Of a stretch of DNA of 32,565 nt, positions 24,977 to 32,565 are shown in pieces. The position numbers and the translations under genes were made by a program. The notes beneath the pieces were generated by a model that saw only the letters and a program-made list of their open reading frames with translations, ran no database searches and was not told where the DNA came from. Source of the stretch: an uncultured Verrucomicrobiales bacterium (GTDB lineage Bacteria; Verrucomicrobiota; Verrucomicrobiia; Limisphaerales; JAYPXF01); assembly GCA_937893495.1 (NCBI GenBank), contig CALBIE010000823.1, forward strand, positions 1 to 32,565, in the 5' to 3' direction. How positions within the stretch are numbered: the stretch's first letter is position 1; every line of letters starts with the position of its first letter.

Positions 24977-26218
24977 TCACGGAAGGTTGCCAACTGTAAA
25001 AGGTCCCGCCATCCCGAACTGATTTCCAAATTGACCGATGAGGTTTCCCTTGCACGTGCCGGAAGAAGCGTCCGTAAATGTGAAGCTCAGGTCCACTTGA
25101 GTGATCGGCTCCCCGGAGGAAAGAACGAGGCCACTCACCGAACCCGTAAGGCGACCTCGATAGGCTTCTTGTGTCCAGTTATAGGCGATGATGGGGAATG
25201 TTCCCGTTGACAGACTCGTGGAATAGCTGCCGCTCGCGGCATTGGCCAAATCCCACGTGAAGGTGAATTGGCGGGGATCCGTCACGACGATGCGTTTCCC
25301 GTTCATGGTCGGCGGAGTTTGCAACGCGTCGGGATACTGCACCTTGCTGACGATGAAGAATTTCTTCGATACATCGGTGGCCACTGCGGTCACATCGCGC
25401 CCGGTTTGCGAGGGCGGTGCGATGTAAAATTCCGAGCCGCTCAACTGTTGCCAATTGGCGAGGTCTGGCGAGTGGAAAACAAAATACTCGGCATCGTCCG
25501 ACTGCGGGTAATCGAGCCGGTACGTTGAGGCGTTTCGTAGAAGTGTTGGAATGGTGTCCACCACGGTGGGAAGACTTTGCGCGTCGGGGTCGAACGCCTG
25601 AGCCGCCGTACCCACCCGTATGATCGTGGCACGCTCGATGACATCACCTGCCTGCACGGATTGGGCGATAGACAAGTTTTCCACGACCTCCCCAAAGACG
25701 CTATGGACGTCATCCAACCAGGGGGTCGCGCCGAGCGTCACAAAGAATTGGCTGCTATTCGAGTTCAGACCGCTGTTGGCCATGGAGAGAATACCTGCTT
25801 TTGAATGGCGGAGGCTCGGATGAAACTCATCCTTGATGGTGTAGCCCGGGCCATCAGTTCCCAGGCCATTCGGAGAGCCTCCTTGAATGACAAAGCCCGC
25901 AACGACACGGTGAAAAGTGATGCCATCGTAGAATGGCTTCCGGCTTGCACTGCCGGTTCTGAAATCCAGCCAACCGCCCGAGCCCGTTGCCAACCTGACG
26001 AAGTTAGCAGTGGTGCGCGGGGCCAGTTGGTAATTCAGGCTGCAGGTAAAATCACCCAGGTTCACAGCAGCACGCTTGATGGTGAATGTGACGTAAAGTC
26101 CATCCGCCGACGGGACAGCTCTCAGGTCATTTGCCAGAGGGGAAAGTGCCGCAAGAAAGAGCACGGCCAGTGTAATCAGTTTACGATTTCCGGGTAATAT
26201 ATTTCTGCACACCCACAT
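24977..26218 (-). CDS. Exported cyclophilin-type peptidyl-prolyl isomerase with long C-terminal extension
   Basis: A 413-residue protein. Signal peptide near residues 10-33 (LITLAVLFLAALSPLANDLRA). The cyclophilin domain covers ~40-205: TANFVRLA, FYDGITFHRVVAGFVIQGG with the catalytic-Arg FHR, GPGYTIKDEF, GILSMANSGLNSNSSQFFVTLG and DDVHSVFGEVVE. It should isomerise X-Pro bonds in exported proteins. The remaining ~200 residues are beta-rich, with no recognised domain. They include the segments EYFVFHSPDLANWQQLSGSE and, near the end, SGTCKGNLIGQFGNQFGMAG. I chose the ATG at 26218; the longer frame starts in palindromic repeat DNA. Confidence 0.88.
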   Translation of the reverse strand: MWVCRNILPGNRKLITLAVLFLAALSPLANDLRAVPSADGLYVTFTIKRAAVNLGDFTCSLNYQLAPRTTANFVRLATGSGGWLDFRTGSASRKPFYDGITFHRVVAGFVIQGGSPNGLGTDGPGYTIKDEFHPSLRHSKAGILSMANSGLNSNSSQFFVTLGATPWLDDVHSVFGEVVENLSIAQSVQAGDVIERATIIRVGTAAQAFDPDAQSLPTVVDTIPTLLRNASTYRLDYPQSDDAEYFVFHSPDLANWQQLSGSEFYIAPPSQTGRDVTAVATDVSKKFFIVSKVQYPDALQTPPTMNGKRIVVTDPRQFTFTWDLANAASGSYSTSLSTGTFPIIAYNWTQEAYRGRLTGSVSGLVLSSGEPITQVDLSFTFTDASSGTCKGNLIGQFGNQFGMAGPFTVGNLP

Positions 26219-26380
26219 ACCTGATTCCAGACCGTGGCAGGGCGTCCGTTTTTTGTAAACCGCGACGACTGTTCTGACGTGCGATTGAAAACAAATGAAA
26301 TTGGCGTGACTCGGTCGATTGAGCGCGTGCTGCCTCCGAAATGGATAACCGTGCCGTGCTAGCCGATTGGGATGCTTGGT

Positions 26381-26456
26381 GGCCACGCCGGGTGACGTTA
26401 CGCGCCCAAAGCCGCGCGGCTTGTTGTAGGCCGGGTGCCCCACCCGGCGTGGCGCC
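26381..26456. repeat. Palindromic repeat family D, copy 1
   Basis: GGCCACGCCGGGTG (26381-26394) and CACCCGGCGTGGCGCC (26441-26456) form a long inverted repeat. The loop contains AAGCCGCGCGGCTT and TTGTTGTAGGCCGGGTG. A related arrangement is at 28259-28317. Confidence 0.75.
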
Positions 26457-26564
26457 AACCCGGTAAGAGCGCGCTCCGCGCGGTAATCGGAACAAAATTA
26501 CCCGGCATGTTTTCTCCAGGTTCGCGTGTTCAGGAAAAGGGAACTGGTCGCTTCGAAAAAAATC

Positions 26565-26966
26565 TCACCCGCCGGCAAACACCGGACGAAAACCCGCCTC
26601 GCTCAGAATACGGGCGACCTCGGTGCGTCGGTCCCCCTGGATTTCAATCCGTCCTTCCTTGACCGTGCCGCCGGTGCCACAGGTCTTTTGCATCGCCTTG
26701 GCCAGCTTCTCCTTTTCCGGCAGACCGATGCCCACGAAACCCGTGACGACTGTCACCGTCTTTCCGCCGCGATGAGCCGTGTGGCGGATAATGTCCACGC
26801 GTCCGCGGCTCTTGCGGGTTTTGGCAGACGCGGCTGGCACCTGGCCGACGGCCTCGCCGGACGGGTCAGCGGAAGCTTGCGGCAGCCCCACGTTACTCAG
26901 CCCGGCGAATGGATTCTGACCAAAGCGTTCACCGCCATCGATGGGAATACGTTTCTTGCCACTCAC
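26565..26966 (-). CDS. SUI1/YciH-type translation initiation factor-like protein
   Basis: A 133-residue protein. The C-terminal ~75 residues are a bacterial SUI1 (eIF1-like) domain: RVDIIRHTAHRGGKTVTVVTGF, then GLPEKEKLAKAMQKTCGTGGTVKEGRIEIQGDRRTEVARIL. The N-terminal 50 residues are Pro/Ser/Gly-rich and probably unstructured. In bacteria this family is linked to start-codon discrimination, but its physiological role is poorly defined. It lies 68 bases downstream of the exported oxidoreductase-like gene on the same strand, probably without a functional link. Confidence 0.9.
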   Translation of the reverse strand: MSGKKRIPIDGGERFGQNPFAGLSNVGLPQASADPSGEAVGQVPAASAKTRKSRGRVDIIRHTAHRGGKTVTVVTGFVGIGLPEKEKLAKAMQKTCGTGGTVKEGRIEIQGDRRTEVARILSEAGFRPVFAGG

Positions 26967-27034
26967 GGGCAGGCATTCTTTGCCGAACCATCCACTCGAT
27001 GCAATTCCGGAGAACCGGGTGAGATCAGCCGATT

Positions 27035-28135
27035 CTACCGTGATCCTTGCCTTGCGACACGCTTGCGGGCGGCGGCGATGACATCCGCCACCCGAATTGG
27101 GGTGCCGCCAGCCGAGCCGGACTGATGAGCGGCTTCCATGACGGCCCAGAGTTCGATCGTTTCGGCCGGTTGGATGGGTGACTTCCGGGTTTTGAAAAAC
27201 CGCGCGATCTCCGTCGCAACGCCTTCATAACCCTTGTAACGGCCCTTCGGGACAACGCCTTTCTCTGGTGCCTCGTATCCGTATTTTCCGGCCGGTGCGA
27301 TTCCCTTGTCACCGAAAACCAGTGCGCTGTATTTCACGGCACCGTTGCGAATGCCACGATAGGTTCCGATGCGACCATCCGCCCAGGCGCAAACAACCAG
27401 TTCTGCGTCTTCAGCCTGTGTGCGCGATACGGTCGCGACGCCGGGGCCCATGATAGTATAAAGCGTTTCGAAGCTGTGAACCGCGTGCCAGAAAAAGTCC
27501 GGGTGATGCGTCTCGGTCTCCATTCCGCCGAACACCTCGCAACCGCGCACTCGGCCCACTTCGGGATGACTTCGCATGCCGATGAACCCCGGGCTGTAGC
27601 GATGTTGGGAACATGAAAAGAGCGGAGTTCCGTTCTCGCCGGCAATGTCGAACATCGTGATCACATCTTCCAGCGACGCCGCCATGGGACGACCGATATA
27701 GACCGGCTTCTTCGCGCGCAAGGCCCGCCGGGTCGGCTCAAGATGCGCGCGGCCGTCAACGCTCATCACGATGATCGCGTCCGAGCGCGCCAACACCTCG
27801 TCGATGGTGTCCACGATTTTCACACCCTGATCGATGAGCCGCGGCTTCCAGCGCTCGATGTCGGTGAGCGTCTTCTCGATATCGGGACTTCCGCCCGGCC
27901 ACGCGGCAACAACCTGTAATCCACCAAGCATTGGGTTGTCCGCCGGTGGCTTGTGAAACAACTGGGTAAACGCCAGCGCCTGGTAGCTGTCGAAGCCGAG
28001 AATACCGACGCGAACGGGTCCGGACTGCTTCGACGAACCGGCAATCGGATCGGCGGTGAATGCCGCCAGGGGAAGCACGATCAGCAGAGCAAGCATCAAT
28101 CGCAGGCAACGGCTGGGACGAAAATGAGTGTTCAT
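27035..28135 (-). CDS. Exported Gfo/Idh/MocA-like oxidoreductase
   Basis: A 366-residue protein. The ATG at 28135 gives a signal peptide (LRLMLALLIVLPLAAFT). A Rossmann start follows (RVGILGFDSYQALAF), then SDAIIVMSVDGRAHLEP and VYIGRPMAAS. In family members this last position usually reads EKP or DKP, with Lys as a catalytic/structural residue; here it is GRP. The C-terminal half (FGGMETETHHPDFFWHAVHSFETLYTIMGPG) has the His residues typical of the family's second domain, though the usual D-x-x-x-H is shifted. The dinucleotide motif GxGxxG is reduced to GILGFDS, so cofactor use is doubtful. It may have another role, as many exported members in this phylum do. Confidence 0.8.
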   Translation of the reverse strand: MNTHFRPSRCLRLMLALLIVLPLAAFTADPIAGSSKQSGPVRVGILGFDSYQALAFTQLFHKPPADNPMLGGLQVVAAWPGGSPDIEKTLTDIERWKPRLIDQGVKIVDTIDEVLARSDAIIVMSVDGRAHLEPTRRALRAKKPVYIGRPMAASLEDVITMFDIAGENGTPLFSCSQHRYSPGFIGMRSHPEVGRVRGCEVFGGMETETHHPDFFWHAVHSFETLYTIMGPGVATVSRTQAEDAELVVCAWADGRIGTYRGIRNGAVKYSALVFGDKGIAPAGKYGYEAPEKGVVPKGRYKGYEGVATEIARFFKTRKSPIQPAETIELWAVMEAAHQSGSAGGTPIRVADVIAAARKRVARQGSR

Positions 28136-28181
28136 GGGCCAATGGATATCAGATTGGCCTGAAATTGCACTGGATTCTCCG

Positions 28182-28321
28182 GGTGTGGCTGGCCGCGCCG
28201 CGTGGCCACCGTCTTGCACGCGCCCCTCTCAATTTCGGAAGTCGGATTGAACCCAAAACGCCGGGTCAGGGGACCCGGCCTGCAAGTTGTAGGCCCGGTG
28301 CCCTCACCGGGCGTTCCTCGT
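28182..28321. repeat. Repeat-containing gap (family D relatives)
   Basis: Between 28182 and 28211 a GTGGCTGGCC / GTGGCCACC pair occurs. At 28259-28317, CGCCGGGT..ACCCGGCCTG and TTGTAGGCCCGGTG..CACCGGGCGT form two hairpins like those of the 26381-26456 element. No gene was seen. Confidence 0.6.
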
Positions 28322-28357
28322 CACGAATGGTTCATTGGAAGGGCCGGGGTGAGGTGT

Positions 28358-28595
28358 CGATTCTGTTTCCGGCACGGACACCTTGATGCCTTCCTTGTGC
28401 AGCAGGTACACCTCGCGGTCCGCCGCCTCCAAGCTCATGGCCGAACGGTCGCGGGTAAATTCATCCACGGCGGCGCATGACTGCCGTAAGGCTCGTATTC
28501 GACCACTCCAACGCCGCGGGCAACCGCGACACCAACACCACCTCACCCTTCGTCTCGCGCAGCAACGTGCCGGTCCAGCCGAAGGTTTCCGTTAG
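28358..28595 (-). pseudogene. Frameshifted relic of the type I restriction R subunit (hsdR N-terminal region)
   Basis: Minus strand. 28464-28595 reads LTETFGWTGTLLRETKGEVV then LVSRLPAALEWSNTSL. After a change of frame near 28475, 28358-28474 reads AAVDEFTRDRSAMSLEAADR then EVYLLHKEGIKVSVPETES. Both blocks match by recall the N-terminal region of HsdR proteins: the TGTLGRETRGEVVLLPRL-like block, then ELTRDRSAMS..EANREVYRLLKDGV. They are in correct order, ~120 bases each. The rest of the protein (nuclease and helicase) is absent, and a palindromic repeat follows. It directly abuts the mcrC stop codon. Confidence 0.75.
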
Positions 28596-29740
28596 GTGTT
28601 GGCCAAGGCCGTAATCGGAGGTCCAGCAACCGCAACTTCCATGAGGGTCGCGTGGATTTTCTGCCACGGTTGCATGAGGTCGAGTGTAAGCGCGCGAATG
28701 CGGTGGCCGTGTGTCGTAAATTCGACCGCAAAGTCTCGCGTGGTGCGCGGGTAGAGGAGAACGCCATCGGCTTGCTCCCAGCCGGATACACACGACCGCT
28801 GACGCAAGTAGGTGAAGAGCTGATACAGATTGGCCGGAGGGAGTTTGGCCGTCCCGTAAGCGCCCCGCTTGAGTGCTTGAGCGTAAAATTTCGTGTCTAG
28901 GATGATCGCGCGGCCAGCACCGCAGAGACATACATCGGTCTCCATGCGCGGCATCAGGGCCAGCGCATCCGCGTTCGCAGCAGCAAACTGCCATTGGATC
29001 ACCGGGGCACTGACATGCCAGTCGGCGGGGAGTTCGTGCCGGTAAAAGTTGAGAACGAAGTTTTCGAAGAGCGTCGATAGGCCGTCCCGGACGAAATCGC
29101 GGAAGCGCCGGCCACCACCGTATTCGGCAGGGAGCCAGTGTTCGTGAACGAACTCACAGATGTGCAGCAGAAAACCGTAGATGCGGTTGTTACGATGGAG
29201 TTGAACACGCCGGAAGTCGTCCGCGTGAAGTTCGATCTTCCGGACTGGTGCGAGCCAGCGAAGCAAGTCATGCACGTCGGCGCGCGTGAATGCATCAAGT
29301 TCGTCCGCTTCGTGGAGCCGCTGAAGTGTGGTCTTCAGGATGCGATTCGGCAGGGTGTCATATTCGAGTTCATCCCACGCGCAGGCGGCGCGGCCGTGGC
29401 GGAGCAGATTGCGGCGCAGCGTCTGGGTCACGAGCAGTTTGCCGCGCACGCCCGGGATTTCGTCCTCGCGCGGGAGGTAGCCACGGTCCAAACCGCGCCG
29501 GAGCAAGCGGCGCGTGCCGTTCACCAACACTCGGGCAAATAGATTGAGAAGGTCTGTTGAATCCAACGCGTCCACATCGGTCAGGGTGTCCTTTTCCTCC
29601 AACACGTCCCACGCGTAGCAAAGGAGGTAATAAATGTTTGCGATGGGAATTTCGCCAGCACCGGAAGAAACAAGGCGGGAGGCGGTGCCCGACCGGACAG
29701 GAGCGCCTGCAGATTCAGCCATATTGCGAATTGAGGACAT
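28592..29740 (-). CDS. mcrC: McrC nuclease subunit of an McrBC-type modification-dependent restriction system
   Basis: A 382-residue protein. McrC binds the McrB hexamer and cleaves DNA near modified sites. The N-terminal part, with IANIYYLLCYAWDVLEE, and the central LFENFVLNFYRHEL segment are typical. The PD-(D/E)xK nuclease has E227 (LFENFV), D269 (METDV) and D282-T-K284 (ILDTKFYA), followed by NLYQLFTYL. The ATG at 29740 lies 16 bases after the mcrB stop, so they form an operon. An alternative ATG at 29722 (MAESAG) would drop six residues. No truncation is visible. The substrate modification cannot be predicted from this subunit. Confidence 0.92.
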   Translation of the reverse strand: MSSIRNMAESAGAPVRSGTASRLVSSGAGEIPIANIYYLLCYAWDVLEEKDTLTDVDALDSTDLLNLFARVLVNGTRRLLRRGLDRGYLPREDEIPGVRGKLLVTQTLRRNLLRHGRAACAWDELEYDTLPNRILKTTLQRLHEADELDAFTRADVHDLLRWLAPVRKIELHADDFRRVQLHRNNRIYGFLLHICEFVHEHWLPAEYGGGRRFRDFVRDGLSTLFENFVLNFYRHELPADWHVSAPVIQWQFAAANADALALMPRMETDVCLCGAGRAIILDTKFYAQALKRGAYGTAKLPPANLYQLFTYLRQRSCVSGWEQADGVLLYPRTTRDFAVEFTTHGHRIRALTLDLMQPWQKIHATLMEVAVAGPPITALANT

Positions 29741-29756
29741 GACTCGTTGTGCTCAC

Positions 29757-32565
29757 TCAATCGGCGAGCAACTCAGCCACGAGTTTTTCTACGCGCTCGC
29801 GTGAATCGAAGTATTCCTCCAACAGCGGCTGGATTTCGCCTGCGATGACTTCGCGATACCAAGCCTCATCCGGCCGATGGCCCTCTTGTGGGCAGAAAAA
29901 GCTGTGGCCGATGCGGAACTCCGGACCGAGATCTCGCTCCTTCTCAATCACTGCGTTCAAGTTCCCTACCTTCGCGCGAATCCGGCCAATCAACTCATCG
30001 GACGCGCTCCGCTCCTCGAGCCAAGTGGCGAACGCCGGGGAATCAAGTGCGGGTTCGAGGGTCACGAAGGCGAACCGACGGCGCAAGGCGTAGTCCACCA
30101 TCGCGAGGGAACGGTCGGCAGTGTTCATGGTTCCGATGAAGTGGAGATTCGCCGGCAGGTGAAACGTTTCATCGGGTCCTTCAGAGTAAGTAAGCGGAAT
30201 TGCGTGAGCGGGTCCACGCTTGTCGGATTCGATCAGCATCAGTAGTTCGCCGAAGATCTTGGCGAGATTGCCGCGGTTGATTTCATCGATGATGAAGAAC
30301 CAATCTCGATCTGGGTCATTCCGAGCAAGGCGAGCAAACTGATGAAAAACGCCGTCCCTACGCTCCAACCCCGTCCGGGTCGGACGGAATCCTTGCACGA
30401 AATCCTCGTAACCGTAACTCGGATGGAACTGAACCATGGCGACGCGTCGCTCATCACGTTTACCCATCAAGGCAAAGGCCAGTCGGCGGGCAATGAACGT
30501 TTTGCCGACCCCGGGTGGCCCCTGAAGGATGAGCGCTTTCTTCCGTTTCAGGCGTGCGAGAATGATATCGAGTTCATCGGGCGACATGAACAGGCCTGCG
30601 AGTGCGTCGTTTTTTGTGTACGGAGCGATTTGAAGGGACTGGATACCAACGTTTCGCGCATCAATAAGGGCGCGGATAGCCTCGTATTCGTCGGCGGTGA
30701 CAGCAAACAGGCTCCCCTGATTGCTCAAGATCGGTTCGCATTGCGCGAGGGCGGGCACGGCTTGCAACTCATCCCACGTCACCGGTTCGGCGAATTGTTC
30801 GATCTTCCGAAACTCTATCTCCTCTTGTCCGGGAGGGCCGTGAAGCGCCTTCGTGATTTCACAGATCGCGACAATTTCCTTGTCTGGAGTGGTGACGTAG
30901 CCGATGAGGAGGTCGCCGGGTTTGACAGCGGAGAAGTATTTGAATTTCTGCCGCTTGTTCCCGGCTTCGTTGTGCGACGTGTAAGTTTGAACCGAACCGA
31001 CCGGGGCGGTTCGGAAATCCCAGATCTTCGGATTTGCATTAAGCCACCAGTAACCGGTGCTGGACGGCACTGCAGTGCTTGCACGAAGCGGGTTGAGATT
31101 GAGCCCAACTTTGCTCGCAATAAGCTGGATGAAGTCGGGCTCGTTTGTGATGTCGGTCAAGGTCTTGGGTGCCATTCGGCTTTCCTCCGGCATCTCCCAC
31201 TCACCCTTCGCCAGCCACTTCACCTTGCGGATGTGTTTGTAGTGGGTTCGCGAGGTATCGAAGTCATAATCTCCCTCGACCACGCCGTAACCGAGGAGCT
31301 TGGTGAAACCCTGCTTGGCGAATATGATGTCTCCTTTCTCGATGTCGTGGGCGAATTGCCAGCAGGTGTGTGTGTCTATCTTTGGCAATGCATCACTCGG
31401 CCAAAGCTGTTGAAGCCTCTGAAGAATCTCGTCCTTGGTCTTGAACTGGCGCAGGTCGGCAGTCTCATTCCAGCCAATGGCCGCGATGCCCGTGTGGTAA
31501 AACTCCTCCCAGTGCTCACCACCCGTTCCCGCAGACCATGTCCAATACTTGCTGGATGCCGTAGCTCCGTCCGGCATCCGACCTTCACCACCTTCCAGAG
31601 TCTCCGGCGATTCTTCGTCCATCTTCTCCTGAACACGCTGAAAGATTTCGAGCGCTTCCGGCATCGACGGTTTTGCTTTCTGTCCCTCAGGTGTAAGCAT
31701 CCAAACGCCTCGTTTCACTGAACCGATGAGGCCAGCTTTGCTCAGATAGAACCGCGCCCAGTCTACCTGATTCTTGAAGCGGGAGGTTCCAGAAGACATT
31801 GTTTCGTTACGCTCGGAGTAGGATACGCCCAAGTGGTCGGCGATCCATTCCACCACGGCCCGTGGTGTTCCTGTTCCACCCAGGTCGCGCAAAGCGTCGA
31901 GGACAGGTCCAAAGAAGCGAACGAAGCGTGGACCTGCTGGGGAATCCTCCCGGAGAACCATCCCCGTCGTTTCCTCTCCGGTCTCCGCCTCTTCCTCCAC
32001 CAGACCTGATTCGTAAGCGTCGAGCGAGATTTGCGGAAAGTTCTCTCCGGCGCTTGCCACCGCTTTCTCCAGCCAAGAGAAGTAGCCTGCCGCCGTCTTG
32101 CTTTCCCAGACAATGCCGCGCTGTTTGAAATACCCTTGAGTATGCTTATCGCACGGGAGGAAACCTTTCGGATTGAGCCAAAAAAGGCTCATGGTCAACT
32201 TAGCTAGGCCCATGTGACTGACATTCAAAGCCTCATCAAAAAGTGCGTGGTTAAATGTTTGCCATGACTTTTCAACGCCTTCCCTCGCTGCTCGCCAAAG
32301 TGTCGGGATGTCAGTTGCTTTTCGGTCAACCAAATATGCAAAAGCCCAACTGTTCTGTGGGTTAGTGATTGGTATTCCGTCGAAGTCAGCTGGCACGGGC
32401 GCGGTCAGCTCCCATTTAGCCCTTATTCTCGCGAGGATTGCTTGCCGTCCGCTGACTGAACCCGTGCGATTGAAGCTGGCAAAGAAGGTGAACGGATCGA
32501 TTTCGGTTAGAGGAATTACATTTCCCCCAGCATCTCGATCATTGAGAAGGATGACCTTCAACCCA
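29757..32565 (-). CDS. mcrB: McrB GTPase subunit with several N-terminal DNA-reading modules (5' end may lie beyond the window)
   Basis: At least 934 residues. A TTG at 32561 is the first possible start, but the frame is still open at the edge. Modules in order: residues 20-185, a conserved McrB-associated N-terminus (DPFTFFASFNR, SLFWLNPKGFLPCDK); ~205-300, an Mrr_N-like winged helix (FFGPVLDALRDLGG.. to ..GVWMLTPEGQ); ~335-460, an EVE/PUA-like domain (SKYWTWSAGTGGEHWEEFY, GDIIFAKQGFTKLLGYGVV); ~500-630, a second EVE domain (GYWWLNANPKIWDF, KPGDLLIGYVTTP); ~655-934, the AAA+ GTPase. The GTPase has Walker A GPPGVGKT (681-688), Walker B FFIIDEINR (755-763), the McrB signature MNTADRS (812-818) and the RRRF region. 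The system cuts modified DNA using GTP; which modification is read is unknown. Confidence 0.93.
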   Translation of the reverse strand, partial: GLKVILLNDRDAGGNVIPLTEIDPFTFFASFNRTGSVSGRQAILARIRAKWELTAPVPADFDGIPITNPQNSWAFAYLVDRKATDIPTLWRAAREGVEKSWQTFNHALFDEALNVSHMGLAKLTMSLFWLNPKGFLPCDKHTQGYFKQRGIVWESKTAAGYFSWLEKAVASAGENFPQISLDAYESGLVEEEAETGEETTGMVLREDSPAGPRFVRFFGPVLDALRDLGGTGTPRAVVEWIADHLGVSYSERNETMSSGTSRFKNQVDWARFYLSKAGLIGSVKRGVWMLTPEGQKAKPSMPEALEIFQRVQEKMDEESPETLEGGEGRMPDGATASSKYWTWSAGTGGEHWEEFYHTGIAAIGWNETADLRQFKTKDEILQRLQQLWPSDALPKIDTHTCWQFAHDIEKGDIIFAKQGFTKLLGYGVVEGDYDFDTSRTHYKHIRKVKWLAKGEWEMPEESRMAPKTLTDITNEPDFIQLIASKVGLNLNPLRASTAVPSSTGYWWLNANPKIWDFRTAPVGSVQTYTSHNEAGNKRQKFKYFSAVKPGDLLIGYVTTPDKEIVAICEITKALHGPPGQEEIEFRKIEQFAEPVTWDELQAVPALAQCEPILSNQGSLFAVTADEYEAIRALIDARNVGIQSLQIAPYTKNDALAGLFMSPDELDIILARLKRKKALILQGPPGVGKTFIARRLAFALMGKRDERRVAMVQFHPSYGYEDFVQGFRPTRTGLERRDGVFHQFARLARNDPDRDWFFIIDEINRGNLAKIFGELLMLIESDKRGPAHAIPLTYSEGPDETFHLPANLHFIGTMNTADRSLAMVDYALRRRFAFVTLEPALDSPAFATWLEERSASDELIGRIRAKVGNLNAVIEKERDLGPEFRIGHSFFCPQEGHRPDEAWYREVIAGEIQPLLEEYFDSRERVEKLVAELLAD

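Noticed and set aside
28461-28994. 177-codon minus-strand frame overlapping mcrC as a gene
   Set aside because: Only its last 44 codons resemble HsdR; the rest is a shadow of mcrC in another frame.
30342-31721. 459-codon plus-strand frame opposite mcrB
   Set aside because: Antisense of the conserved GTPase and EVE domains; composition explains the lack of stops.

Overview
The window looks like accessory, repeat-rich chromosome of a Verrucomicrobiota bacterium, most likely a soil or freshwater Pedosphaerales/Limisphaerales-type genome. This is an inference. It rests on the mix of Tat-exported beta-propeller, isomerase and metallophosphoesterase proteins, a secreted Gfo/Idh/MocA-like protein, PQQ-like propellers, a CxxCH-bearing toroid protein, and a short palindromic intergenic repeat whose translation gives the SSRR[EK]EAL string I associate with that phylum. 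No rRNA, tRNA or CRISPR array was seen.

Layout. Positions 3-1133 hold the 3' end of a polymorphic-toxin-like gene with a zincin (HEIRH) tip and a small putative immunity gene. Positions 1435-3712 hold xylA (xylose isomerase, minus strand) and, downstream of it, a DUF433/DUF5615 (VapBC-like) toxin-antitoxin pair. The pair is bounded by two copies of the xylA 3' end plus terminator. Positions 4005-5848 carry two membrane proteins and an exported glycerophosphodiester phosphodiesterase. Positions 5976-11433 are metabolic: an acyl-CoA synthetase, a divergent NagA-like deacetylase, and the glycerol pair glpF-glpK. Positions 11681-12438 hold an internally deleted group II intron that keeps only the maturase tail of its protein.

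Positions 12448-20625 hold exported carbohydrate- or ester-directed proteins: two paralogous beta-propellers (one with an inserted LamG-like domain), a sugar phosphate isomerase/epimerase-like protein, an alpha/beta hydrolase and a metallophosphoesterase. They are separated by palindromic repeats. Positions 20697-24876 hold DUF1802, Maf, a 37-residue membrane peptide, a CxxCH/toroid protein and a PQQ-like propeller. Positions 24977-28135 hold an exported cyclophilin, a SUI1/YciH-type factor and an exported Gfo/Idh/MocA-like protein. The right end (28358 to the edge) is a restriction locus. It has McrB with an Mrr_N-like winged helix and two EVE/PUA-like modules ahead of its GTPase, then McrC, then a frameshifted relic of a type I restriction hsdR.

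Working together: glpF, glpK and the phosphodiesterase fit glycerol / glycerol-3-phosphate recovery from lipid head groups, with the acyl-CoA synthetase handling fatty acids. XylA and the exported propellers, hydrolase and isomerase-like protein fit plant-polysaccharide use. The toxin tip, the toxin-antitoxin pair and McrBC/hsdR relic are conflict genes. At least six families of short dispersed repeats fill the intergenic gaps, and one has become the 3' end of a gene. No single wholly new system is proven. The strongest unusual structures are the toxin-antitoxin pair between duplicated xylA ends, the multi-reader McrB beside an hsdR relic, and the minimal group II intron.
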